From assembly GCA_964353255.1 (NCBI GenBank), contig CAYGVJ010000047.1:1-37162 (forward strand): a stretch of 37,162 bases of DNA. Reading direction: 5' to 3'. How positions within the stretch are numbered: the first letter of the stretch is position 1; each line of letters begins with the position of its first letter. Origin of the DNA: VFZS01 sp964353255. GTDB taxonomy: Bacteria; Acidobacteriota; Terriglobia; Bryobacterales; Bryobacteraceae. Positions 15,199-22,940 of this stretch are shown one piece after another. A program made the translations under genes and the position numbers. The notes below the pieces were generated by a model. That model was not told where the DNA came from. It did not search any database and saw only the letters and a list, made by a program, of their open reading frames with translations.

Positions 15199-16282
15199 TC
15201 AGGACCTCATCATCAGGAATAACCGGATCAAGTGGGATCGACGGTTCTGCGTCCTCCGGCCAACGGATGATGGCAACTCCCCAGGTCAAGCCCGCACCAA
15301 ACGAACATAGCAGCGTGCGTGAACCGGGCCGAATTCGCTGCTGCCGCCATGCCTCGGACAGGGCCACGGGCGTCGAGGGGCCACTACTGTTGCCCATCCT
15401 TTCCAGGCAGTAGAAGCGCTTCTCCGGCGGCACGCGTAGGCTCTTGTAGATGAGATCCATCATCGTCTTGTTCGCTTGGTGCAGCATCACTGCGTCGATG
15501 TCATTGAGGGTGAGCTGAAAACGCTCTAAGGCCGCTTTGATCACAGAGGGAACTTTGTAGACGGAGAAATGGAACACGGCAGGCCCGTCCATGAAAAGGT
15601 GCTCATCTGTCCGGACGCAACCGGAATCATCGATTCTCTCCACACGGGTCTCCGGGGACGAGGGCCGTCTTGCTCCGCCGGCCAGGACCAGTAGGTGTTT
15701 GGCTCCGCTTCCGTCGCTGCCCAGCAGAAAGCCATCAAATCCGTACCCCTCTTGACATCGCCCAACAACCGATGCGCAGGCCGCGTCGCCGTGGAGCGTT
15801 ACCAGGCTCCGGTCCCCTGGGTGGATCAGTGTGCTCAGAGCGTCCGCGTTCAAAACCAGGACGTGACTCGCGACCCCGGCAGTCACCATCGAATGCGCCA
15901 CGCTCAGAACGTACGGGTACGCGCTGCAAGCCTGATTGATATCGAAGGTCGCGCAGTCCTCTTTGAGGCCCAGCTTCCCGTGGAGGACAGAGGCAGTCGG
16001 GGGGATGCGGTAGTCGGGAGTCTGCGATACGAAAATCAACGCGTCAATCAGGTTCCGGTCGAACGGCTTGTTCTTGAAGAGACGCTCCGCAGCGGTCAGC
16101 GCAAGGTCCGAGGCACACTGCCCGTTCGAGACGACCCTGCGTTCGCTGATTCCAGCCATCTTGGTAATGGATGCCAATTCCTTCTCCCCAAAACGCCGTG
16201 CCAGCTCTTCGTTTGTGAGGCGCTTTGACGGGAGAGCAGAGGCAATGGCAACAATCGAAGTGCTTCCTCTCAGCGTGTTCAT
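15185..16282 (-). CDS. Beta-ketoacyl-ACP synthase III (FabH-like)
   Basis: A 365-residue thiolase-fold enzyme with the full KAS III triad: Cys119 (DINQACSAYPYVL), His268 (VMLHQANKTMMD) and Asn298 (MGNSSGPSTPVAL). KAS III condenses an acyl-CoA or other primer with a malonyl-type ACP thioester to begin a chain. It is longer than housekeeping FabH (about 320 residues) and resembles the pathway-specific KAS III proteins of glycan and lipid loci. It starts in an ATGA overlap with the ACP at 16279-16512, its probable partner. The usual chain-elongation enzymes (FabF, FabI) are absent, which suggests a short acyl product. Confidence 0.92.
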   Translation of the reverse strand: MNTLRGSTSIVAIASALPSKRLTNEELARRFGEKELASITKMAGISERRVVSNGQCASDLALTAAERLFKNKPFDRNLIDALIFVSQTPDYRIPPTASVLHGKLGLKEDCATFDINQACSAYPYVLSVAHSMVTAGVASHVLVLNADALSTLIHPGDRSLVTLHGDAACASVVGRCQEGYGFDGFLLGSDGSGAKHLLVLAGGARRPSSPETRVERIDDSGCVRTDEHLFMDGPAVFHFSVYKVPSVIKAALERFQLTLNDIDAVMLHQANKTMMDLIYKSLRVPPEKRFYCLERMGNSSGPSTPVALSEAWRQQRIRPGSRTLLCSFGAGLTWGVAIIRWPEDAEPSIPLDPVIPDDEVLSAAI

Positions 16283-16512
16283 TTAGGATCGGTTCCGTTC
16301 ACCAGTGCGAGGATGTCCCCATACGTCCGAAGCCGTTGCAGGCAGCACAGCTCAAAAGGACGTCCGGTGAGGTCGGAAAGACACACCATCAACGAGAGAC
16401 GAGCAACGGAATCAAAGCTTTCGAAGCTGTCCAGTTCGATGTCGCCCTGCAATTCCTCGGGTGAAACCCCAAGGAGTTCCGCCACGGATCTTCGTAACTC
16501 AAGCTCATCCAT
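16279..16512 (-). CDS. Acyl carrier protein, second copy
   Basis: A 77-residue ACP-like protein. The attachment site is ESFDSVARLSL with Ser35, preceded by the acidic stretch expected of ACPs. It is divergent from the ACP at 12961-13215 and so is not a recent duplicate; the two may serve different enzymes. It ends in an ATGA overlap with KAS III and begins 21 bp after the acyltransferase stop, which ties it to the KAS III/acyltransferase pair. Confidence 0.82.
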   Translation of the reverse strand: MDELELRRSVAELLGVSPEELQGDIELDSFESFDSVARLSLMVCLSDLTGRPFELCCLQRLRTYGDILALVNGTDPK

Positions 16513-16533
16513 CTACGCCTGCCTCCTCTGCCA

Positions 16534-17380
16534 CTAACGTATGGGTTCTTTCTTAACCCTACAGATTTCCCTGGCGGGACAACCTATCACTGTCACCCCT
16601 GCCGCTACCTTCCGGACCGCATGCGAGTTCGCGCCCACCACGGCGCCCTCGCCGACCGCGACCCCAGGTGTGAGGCTTGCATTCGAACCGAGAAATGCGA
16701 GCTTGCCGATACGGCATCCGCCGCTGATTCTCGCCCCAGGGCAAATCTGCGAGTAGTCCTCCAACACGCTGTCGTGGCCAACTGACACATGAGCATTGAT
16801 GATTACATACTGGCCCACCTCTGCCCTCGGGAAAACGATGCAGCCGGGGGCGATATAGGTGCCCGCACCGATCCGGGCATCGTCAGCCAGGATCACGGAA
16901 GGATGCACAAGAGTCGCCGGGCACCATTCCGCAGCCTCCGCGGCATGAGCCAGTTTCTGCCGCATGTAATTGTCCCCTACGGCAACAGCAAAAGCGATAT
17001 CTTGCGCGACAAACTTCTCGGCAGTCTCCTTGATGGTTCCGTGCACAAGATATCGACCGAGGCGCTTTCNNNNNNNNNNNNNNNNNNNNNNNNNNNNNNN
17101 NNNNNNNNNNNNNNNNNNNNNNNNNNNNNNNNNNNNNNNNNNNNNNNNNNNNNNNNNNNNNNNNNNNNNTGGTTCCGTGCACAAGATATCGACCGAGGCG
17201 CTTTCCTCGTTTTTCCGACGCGTCGTCGGCATAACCGAGTATTTCCCACGGCCCGTGGGCCGCGCCATCGCGGTCAGCCGCTGCGTTCATCTCCTCGGCG
17301 GCCCACGCAAACTCGGTTCCTAAGCCCCCTGCACCGACAATCACTATCGATTTCGGCTGCCCATTCGACCGGCGATTCAA
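16534..17380 (-). CDS. PglD/NeuD-like sugar N-/O-acyltransferase, interrupted by an assembly gap
   Basis: As deposited the gene is broken by 100 N, but merging the two identical 36-base flanks gives one uninterrupted frame of 236 residues. The N-terminal part has SIVIVGAGGLGTEFAW (Rossmann-like); the C-terminal part is a left-handed beta-helix acyltransferase with hexapeptide repeats, the likely catalytic His in NAHVSVGHDS, and VTVIGCPAREI at the end. PglD and NeuD transfer acetyl groups to a 4-amino sugar or sialic acid. The adjacent ACP and KAS III suggest an ACP-borne donor here. The start is TTG at 17380 in a TTGA overlap with the PIG-L stop, behind an exceptionally strong ribosome binding site. 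Confidence 0.85.
17034..17205. other. Scaffold gap with identical 36-bp flanks (assembly artefact)
   Basis: Positions 17070-17169 are exactly 100 N. The 36 bases before the gap (17034-17069) and the 36 bases after it (17170-17205) are identical. This is the signature of two contigs that truly overlap by 36 bp but were joined with a default spacer. Removing 136 bases (100 N plus one copy) restores the reading frame of the acyltransferase; with them present the frame shifts by one. Confidence 0.95.
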
Positions 17381-18045
17381 TGGATCACCTCCCGCACCAG
17401 CACAAACGCCTCCGCCGCCTCGATGCAAGCCGTTGCGCCTCGGAACTGGGCCAGCGCCCTCAGACAGGTCAGCGATCGAGGATGCGGGGCGTCTTTGAGC
17501 TGCGAGACGTACTCCGATGCGGCCTGTAGCTTGCGCTGCAACTGAGCGGCGATGTCAACAAAGACCGTCGGCGTGAATGCGGAGCCACCCGATGGCGGAC
17601 CCCATTCCGTTTCCGACAGCGTTTCGTAACTTAGCAACCTCAACACCCGAAACTCGACCGCCGGCCGAGCTGCCACACACGCCGCCCAGAAGACCGCCTT
17701 GTGGTCGGCGTGGATGTCTCCGCAGTGCGGTAAATACAAGACCCCCGGGCGGATCTTGAGAATCAGTTGGCGGAGCTCGTCTGCCACGGTGTGCCCAGCG
17801 ACTTGATCCATCTTCGGCGCGGGGAAGTCCAGGTAATGGCAACTCGCCACCCCCAGCAACGTGTGCGCTCGCTCCGCTTCCTGTCTGACCACGTCGACGC
17901 TTTCGGGTGGAAACACGTCCAGCGACCCTCGCGTGACCACGACAACGTGGACTCGGTCGCCCGCATCGGAGTGCCGAGCCATAGTCCCACCACATCCAAA
18001 GACTTCATCGTCCGGGTGAGGCGCGATAACAAGAATGTCAGCCAT
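17377..18045 (-). CDS. PIG-L family N-acetylglucosamine-type deacetylase
   Basis: A 222-residue PIG-L/LmbE-fold zinc hydrolase. The metal site is visible in VIAPHPDDEVFGCGG near the N-terminus and in HCGDIHADHKAVFWA. Relatives remove N-acetyl groups from GlcNAc-type substrates (GlcNAc-PI, bacillithiol precursors, nucleotide- or lipid-linked sugars). Placed directly before the PglD/NeuD-like acyltransferase and coupled to it through a TTGA overlap, it suggests a deacetylate-then-reacylate exchange on a sugar amine. No signal peptide is present, so it acts in the cytoplasm. Confidence 0.88.
   Translation of the reverse strand: MADILVIAPHPDDEVFGCGGTMARHSDAGDRVHVVVVTRGSLDVFPPESVDVVRQEAERAHTLLGVASCHYLDFPAPKMDQVAGHTVADELRQLILKIRPGVLYLPHCGDIHADHKAVFWAACVAARPAVEFRVLRLLSYETLSETEWGPPSGGSAFTPTVFVDIAAQLQRKLQAASEYVSQLKDAPHPRSLTCLRALAQFRGATACIEAAEAFVLVREVIH
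17382..17392 (-). promoter_or_regulatory. Full-length Shine-Dalgarno site deciding a TTG start
   Basis: The minus strand reads GGAGGTGATCC, complementary over 11 bases to the conserved 3' end of bacterial 16S rRNA. GGAGG ends 7 bases before TTG at 17380, which overlaps the TGA of the PIG-L gene. It identifies TTG as the start of the acyltransferase. Confidence 0.75.
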
Positions 18046-18128
18046 AATGGTTTAGCACACGTCTGAGAGTAAAAGACTGAACCTGATCCTGTTGATCCTG
18101 GGTACGGACTGGGTGAGTTTGCGGCAAG

Positions 18129-18575
18129 TCATTCGAACGGTATAGTTCTGGTGGGGCACCAATTCGCCCAACGGAATTCCGGCCGGCGCAGGCGCTTCGT
18201 CAGATACACGCGGTCACGCACCCAGGGAAGCGAGGCCAGTAGCTTGCGGGTCGGCCGCGGCGAAATCTCGCGCCAGTCGGCCGTCGCGAACAGCGTAACA
18301 CGCAGCTTCGGATGCCGCTTCAGCAGCCACTCGAGTCGGCCCAGCGCACTTTTGCCGAGGTCGCCGCCGGCCTCGTACGCACCCGTTGACCTCTCCGGAT
18401 GGATGTCGTCGATCGAGAAGCACAGTGCCGCTGTCTTGCCGGACGGCAGCCAACAACGGGCCTGCTCGTCAGGGCACCTCGGTTCGACCACTGTGCCGCG
18501 CAACTCGCACACACTACAGTCGCTTTCGATCGCCGGCGCGCCACGGTTAGAGCTGAAAGGCGGTGTACCTGGCAA
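18129..18575 (-). pseudogene. Truncated polysaccharide deacetylase-like gene
   Basis: The frame encodes 148 residues with a NodB-like first motif (ALCFSIDDIHPER), GRLEWLLKRHPKLRVTLFAT and DWREISPRPTRKLL, the beginning of a polysaccharide deacetylase domain. The frame stops soon after RRPEF, before any HxxxH zinc motif or the rest of the barrel; complete relatives are roughly twice as long. The start is TTG at 18575, 8 bases after the stop of the upstream gene. The segment 18046-18128 before PIG-L does not encode the missing part. It is most likely a 3'-deleted, inactive gene. Confidence 0.6.
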
Positions 18576-18583
18576 GATTGAGC

Positions 18584-20401
18584 TCAGATATCAAGGGTGG
18601 GCTTTACTGGCCCGAGCATCGATTCCACAGCACACCGCCACCGTGCCCGCTCGCTGACCATATCCGTGTTTCTGGTTTCGATCGCTTGTTTCACAAAGCG
18701 GCGCAGCTCCTCTGCATTTCTGGCTACCTTCCGCAAGTCCGGCCAAACATCCAGGGGGTCCATATCGATGACGAGCTCTGACGAGACATTCACCACCGGG
18801 ACTCCGGTGGCGAGCGCTTCCAGGCAGACCGTCGAATTCGAGTACAGGAGGACGTCCACCTTGTCCCAGAGCGCGTCCATGGGCAGCTCGGTGAAGGAGA
18901 AATGCGCCGGAAGTGCGCGCTCCAGATCGCCGTCCAGCAAGTGCGCCGGCGTGACCGGGTGGCACTTGATGAGTACCGAGTACTCGGGGCAGTCGCGCAA
19001 GGCCTCGATCGCCTGCCACGCCAACTCCGAACCGGCATTGGCCTGGATCGGCAGCGCCACTAGGATCGTGGGGCGTCCCTGGCGGGACCGCGGCCGGCCC
19101 TGCGCCGGGGCGGGCTCGTACAGATACCGGTATCGAAACGCGCCTACCTCAACCAATCGCGACTCGTCAAACCCGGCGCTCTTGAAGACCTCGATGTATC
19201 GCGGCCCGTTCGCAAGCAACCGATCCGGAATCGGAATGAGCCCGGCTTCGTAGGAGGAATAGAAATGCTCCAGTTTCATCCAGCAGAAAGACGAATGCGC
19301 ATAGCCGGTTACAACCGCCTGGGGGAAAAACTCCCGTATGGCCAGGCAAAGCACTCGCTCCCAACGCATGCCCTCATACAGGTGAAACACGGAGCGGATG
19401 TTCAGCCCCTGTCGTCGCCAGCGGCGGACCAGATACCACCGGAGCAGCGGGAAAAAGCGCATGGCCGTTCTCCAGAACCGAGCCGCATCGTCCTGGATGA
19501 AGCCGTCTACGTTTACGCCGGCGCACTCGGGGTAGGTCGCCCGCTGTTGGGGCTTGAGGCACAAGCTTCGCCACGCTGCCGAAAGGACGTCGGCGACGGT
19601 CAGGCAGGCAAATGGAAAGACGAAGCACTGGTTGGTTCGCAGCAACGTAGCGATGGTCCGGGTGTAACTCACGGTCGGCAGAACAAACGCCACGTGCGCC
19701 ACCGCTTCGTTGCGGGCCTTCAGCCGCGCCGGGAGGTCCCCGAAGTAGACGTCCTGGTATCTCCCGGAGCCGTCCACGGACCGGCTATCGACCCAATCGA
19801 AAAACACCGTCAGATCGCGGCCCTTCAGGTGCCCGACGCCTGGCACCCCGTTCCGCCAGAGCACCCACTTCGCCGCCATGACGTAGTACAGAGTCCGCAA
19901 CGCGTAGTAGGCGTGCCGGGAGAGTGCCACTGCCCACGCGCAACGCTCCGCCCACGGGCGGGTTTCGGAGACGGCCGCCACGCTCAAGTGCCGCAGCTGG
20001 TGTGACAGCGTGCGCCGCAGCACATGCGTTTCCGCGACCAGCACCAACGGGAAGCCCGCCTCCGCCCGGGCCAGTTCCATCGCCAGCCGGACATAGCACG
20101 TGTTCCGAAACACCGTCGAGATGGAGGAGTTCTTCTCCGGCAACTCGCTCGCCCACCAATCGGGCGAATGGAACGTACAGCTCAGACGGCCGACATAATC
20201 GATGTACTCCTGGCGCAGGCTCACCGCGATGTTCTGCAGCCGGGCAGCCGTGCCGATCCGCTCCGCGCCACTAAAATGCGCCCGCGTGCGCAGGAACAGG
20301 CCCGTGTCCTCCCCCAAATAGGCCCACTTCACGTTTCGCCCTGCACACGCGCGCAGCGCTTTCGCAATCGCAGCGGCTGTCGGAGGAACAATCCAGATCA
20401 C
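18584..20401 (-). CDS. Large GT-B-like surface-carbohydrate biosynthesis protein
   Basis: A 605-residue cytoplasmic protein. The C-terminal third looks like a GT-B donor-binding domain: TILVALPIQANAGSELAW, VLIKCHPVTP and VLLYSNSTVCLEALATGVPV, a pattern shared with CDP-glycerol-type and capsule glycosyltransferases. The N-terminal ~350 residues resemble no family I can name. It is probably a glycosyltransferase of the polysaccharide assembly line, with unknown donor and acceptor. GTG at 20401 follows the fusion gene stop by 6 bp. It resembles the protein at 27363-29276 in size and architecture, so both may belong to one poorly studied family. Confidence 0.65.
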   Translation of the reverse strand: MIWIVPPTAAAIAKALRACAGRNVKWAYLGEDTGLFLRTRAHFSGAERIGTAARLQNIAVSLRQEYIDYVGRLSCTFHSPDWWASELPEKNSSISTVFRNTCYVRLAMELARAEAGFPLVLVAETHVLRRTLSHQLRHLSVAAVSETRPWAERCAWAVALSRHAYYALRTLYYVMAAKWVLWRNGVPGVGHLKGRDLTVFFDWVDSRSVDGSGRYQDVYFGDLPARLKARNEAVAHVAFVLPTVSYTRTIATLLRTNQCFVFPFACLTVADVLSAAWRSLCLKPQQRATYPECAGVNVDGFIQDDAARFWRTAMRFFPLLRWYLVRRWRRQGLNIRSVFHLYEGMRWERVLCLAIREFFPQAVVTGYAHSSFCWMKLEHFYSSYEAGLIPIPDRLLANGPRYIEVFKSAGFDESRLVEVGAFRYRYLYEPAPAQGRPRSRQGRPTILVALPIQANAGSELAWQAIEALRDCPEYSVLIKCHPVTPAHLLDGDLERALPAHFSFTELPMDALWDKVDVLLYSNSTVCLEALATGVPVVNVSSELVIDMDPLDVWPDLRKVARNAEELRRFVKQAIETRNTDMVSERARWRCAVESMLGPVKPTLDI

Positions 20402-20407
20402 CTTAGA

Positions 20408-22189
20408 CTACTTCCCGGTCCGGCCCGCCCCGCACAGCTCGTACTCCGCTTCCGGTAGGACTTGGAGCAGAGGTTCGTTCCGCAGGAACCGCACGGCTTC
20501 CTCGGTGGCCTCGATCTCCATCCGCACGCGGCAGTCGATGGACATGGAGCCCATGTGCGAGGTGAGCACGCAGTTTTCGATGCCGCACAACTCACCCGCG
20601 TACGGCTCGTGCGAGAACACGTCGATGGCGGCGCCGGCGATGCACTTGTGGCGCAGCGCCTCGCCCAGATCGTGCTCATCCACGATGGTGCCCCGCGCCG
20701 TATTCAGCAACACGGCGGTGGGTTTCATGAGGTCCAGTTCCCGGCGGGTGATCAGCCGGTGCGTCAACTGAGTCAAGGGCACGTGCACGGTGATGATGTC
20801 CGCCGTCTGATAGATCTGGTCCTTTTCCAGCCAGACCAGTCCGTGCTCGCGGCCAAACTGCCAGTCGGGATCGATGTCGTTGGCCAGGATGGGGCAGCCA
20901 AACCCGCTCAGGTGCCGCACGACACGTTTGCCGACGCGCCCGATGCCGATAATGCCAACCGTGCACTCGGCCAGCCGACGCCCGAACTTCCGCAGCCATA
21001 CGCCATTCCGCATGTTGCGGTCGGCGATCGGGATGGAGCGGAGCAGGGAGACCATCAGGCCGATGGTCAGTTCGGCCACCGCCGGTGTGGGTGCATCGGG
21101 AGTATAGGAGACGATGATGCCACGCTCCCGGGCGGCAGCCAGATCGACGCTGTCCAGCCCGATGCCCACGCGCGAGATGAGTTGCAGATGTGGCGCGGCG
21201 TCCATAACCTTAGCGCTGATCTTCTCGGTGCCTGCGATCAATATAGTGGTGTTCCCGATGATCTCGGCCAACTCGTTCTCCTTGAGTTTGCGGCCGAACG
21301 GGTTGATGCAGTATTCAACCCCGACTTCCTCCAGCAACTCCAGCGGCTTGCGGTCCATTTCGCCGAACGGAACGGTGGTGATCAGGACGCGCTGTTTGCC
21401 GTTGGCGCCCGGCTGGACGATAGCTGGAGCCGTCGCGGCGGGTTTTACGGCCGCTCGCGCGGGCGGATACGGCGTGCTGTTCTCGGAGAAGCCGTGCCGC
21501 TGCAGCCATTCTTCCACCGCCGGAATCTGCCAGGGATAGTCAACGTCGCCATAGCCTTGGTGCACCAGCGGAAAAACGTGTTGCGTGGAGGGGTTCACGA
21601 CCGAGTTCGGCGGAACCTTGGCGAAGGGCAAGTTGCGGATCGTTTGCGCCCGCAGGATCCACAGCAGTGCATCGGCGAAGTACACGTCGTCGGAGGAGGC
21701 GGTGGTGGAAGCCGCATACGGTTCGAGCCGGCCGAGCGGCGACAACCGCATCGCATTCGACGGATGGTACTCGTTGTGGGTCGACACGGACATGATCGCG
21801 TCGATGCCGGGCTCATTGCGCAGGATCTCGATGCCCTGGTCGATCAGGCCGCCCGTGACCGTGGGTGCGTTGCACAGCAGCAGGACGATGGCCTCCACGT
21901 CCAGCTTTTCGACCTCCGTCATGTGGCGGTAGGCGTGCAGCAACACCTGCTCGAGCGTGGCCGAAGATACGGTCAGCTCTGGCGGTCGGTCGATGACCCC
22001 GACCCCCAGGTGTTGCCCGATGCGAGCGATCGGCGGCGCGTCAGTGCTCAGAAACACCCGGTCCACGTTCTGCGCGTTCAACGCAGCCAGGATCGGGTAG
22101 GCCATCATCGGCCTCCCGAGGATGGGCAGCGTATTGCGCCCGGGGAACTGATTATCGGCCATCCGGCCGGCGAGCAGCGCGGCAATCAT
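20408..22189 (-). CDS. Fusion: NeuA-like cytidylyltransferase + D-2-hydroxyacid dehydrogenase
   Basis: A 593-residue two-domain protein. Residues 1-235 are a CMP-sugar synthetase-type nucleotidyltransferase (IAALLAGRMADNQFPGRNTL, PILGRPMMAYP, VFLSTD). Residues 236-265 are an Ala/Pro-rich linker. Residues 266-593 are a phosphoglycerate-dehydrogenase-like enzyme with the NAD motif GIIGIGRVGKRV and the full catalytic set Arg499 (NTARGTIVDE), Glu528 (DVFSHEP) and His545 (LTSHMG). The second domain should be active; in the first, GKN of the family has become GRN. The substrate is unknown: perhaps a 2-keto or 2-hydroxy acid that is reduced and CMP-activated. It overlaps the upstream cytidylyltransferase gene by 38 bp. 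Confidence 0.88.
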   Translation of the reverse strand: MIAALLAGRMADNQFPGRNTLPILGRPMMAYPILAALNAQNVDRVFLSTDAPPIARIGQHLGVGVIDRPPELTVSSATLEQVLLHAYRHMTEVEKLDVEAIVLLLCNAPTVTGGLIDQGIEILRNEPGIDAIMSVSTHNEYHPSNAMRLSPLGRLEPYAASTTASSDDVYFADALLWILRAQTIRNLPFAKVPPNSVVNPSTQHVFPLVHQGYGDVDYPWQIPAVEEWLQRHGFSENSTPYPPARAAVKPAATAPAIVQPGANGKQRVLITTVPFGEMDRKPLELLEEVGVEYCINPFGRKLKENELAEIIGNTTILIAGTEKISAKVMDAAPHLQLISRVGIGLDSVDLAAARERGIIVSYTPDAPTPAVAELTIGLMVSLLRSIPIADRNMRNGVWLRKFGRRLAECTVGIIGIGRVGKRVVRHLSGFGCPILANDIDPDWQFGREHGLVWLEKDQIYQTADIITVHVPLTQLTHRLITRRELDLMKPTAVLLNTARGTIVDEHDLGEALRHKCIAGAAIDVFSHEPYAGELCGIENCVLTSHMGSMSIDCRVRMEIEATEEAVRFLRNEPLLQVLPEAEYELCGAGRTGK

Positions 22190-22940
22190 ACGGTGTAACT
22201 TCCTCCGAAAACCCGTGCGTGCGAAGCCAGAACTCCACTTGCGGCACCTGCCAGTCGAAATCGATATCCAGGCCGCCCCAGTGCTTGATGGGATAGATCT
22301 TGCGGCCCATCCATTTCTGCGGCAGGATGCCGTACTCGAGGTCCTCCAGGCAGTGCGGTCGCACTACCGAGACCGCCACATCCGCGAACCATACATCGCC
22401 CTGGGAATCGCGGTCGCAGTTGAGCGAGTGCGAGTCGCCGAAAGTCGCGAAGGGAACGAAGGGATCAAGCAGACCCTGCGCGTTGATGCGGCGCGCGCGG
22501 AGCGGGCTCCACATGTTATAGCAGGAGACCGAAACGGCGGAATCCAATTCGGGCCGTGCGCGCAGCGCGGCGATGCCCGTCTCGATGGTCTCGGGCACCA
22601 GCGTTGCCGCGTTGCAGAACAGTAGGACCATGAGCTCGACTTCTTGGCCTTCTGCACGGACCTGGTCGCGAATGACGCGGTAGCCATGGGCAAACGCATC
22701 CTCTCCCAGCGCTTCCTTCGTCGCCAGTTCCGGAGGCCGGTCGACAATGCATACGCCGTGCTCGCGCCCGATCTGCTTGTAGCGCTCCGAATCCGTCGAG
22801 AAATACACTCGATCCACGTTTGCCGAGTTCAGCGCCGCCAGCATCGGGTAGGTCAACAAAGGACGGCCCAAAACGGGGTACGTATTCTTGCCGGGGAAGC
22901 CGACGCTGCCGTCCCGGCCAAGCAACAGTGCTGCAATCAT
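22152..22940 (-). CDS. NeuA-like cytidylyltransferase
   Basis: A 262-residue nucleotidyltransferase with RDGSVGFPGKNTYPVLGRPL at the N-terminus (intact GKN) and RVYFSTDSERYKQIG. The family couples CMP from CTP to sialic-acid-like or other acidic sugars. The usual LQPTSP-type motif is replaced by LLFCNAATLVPE, as in the neighbouring fusion (LLLCNAPTVTGG), so the two form their own subgroup. It is clearly paralogous to the N-terminal domain of the fusion gene that follows. The start overlaps the aminotransferase stop by one base (TGATG). No sialic-acid synthase gene is present, so its substrate is probably not a standard sialic acid. Confidence 0.88.
   Translation of the reverse strand: MIAALLLGRDGSVGFPGKNTYPVLGRPLLTYPMLAALNSANVDRVYFSTDSERYKQIGREHGVCIVDRPPELATKEALGEDAFAHGYRVIRDQVRAEGQEVELMVLLFCNAATLVPETIETGIAALRARPELDSAVSVSCYNMWSPLRARRINAQGLLDPFVPFATFGDSHSLNCDRDSQGDVWFADVAVSVVRPHCLEDLEYGILPQKWMGRKIYPIKHWGGLDIDFDWQVPQVEFWLRTHGFSEEVTPYDCRAARRPDGR

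Noticed and set aside
10842..16512. Stand-alone polyketide or fatty-acid natural-product cluster
   Set aside because: There is no modular PKS, FabF-type elongation pair, thioesterase or export gene; the genes lie within and between sugar-nucleotide genes, so a glycan-modifying role is more likely.
20462..22198. Long plus-strand open frame of 578 codons
   Set aside because: It lies wholly antisense to the cytidylyltransferase-dehydrogenase fusion, whose motifs are unmistakable. Long antisense frames are expected in GC-rich DNA; this one has no recognisable domain.
20408..22940. Canonical sialic, legionaminic or pseudaminic acid pathway
   Set aside because: Only NeuA-like and NeuD-like genes are present; no NeuB-type synthase, NeuC/NnaA-type epimerase or PseB/PseC set is in the window, and the cytidylyltransferase motifs are divergent.
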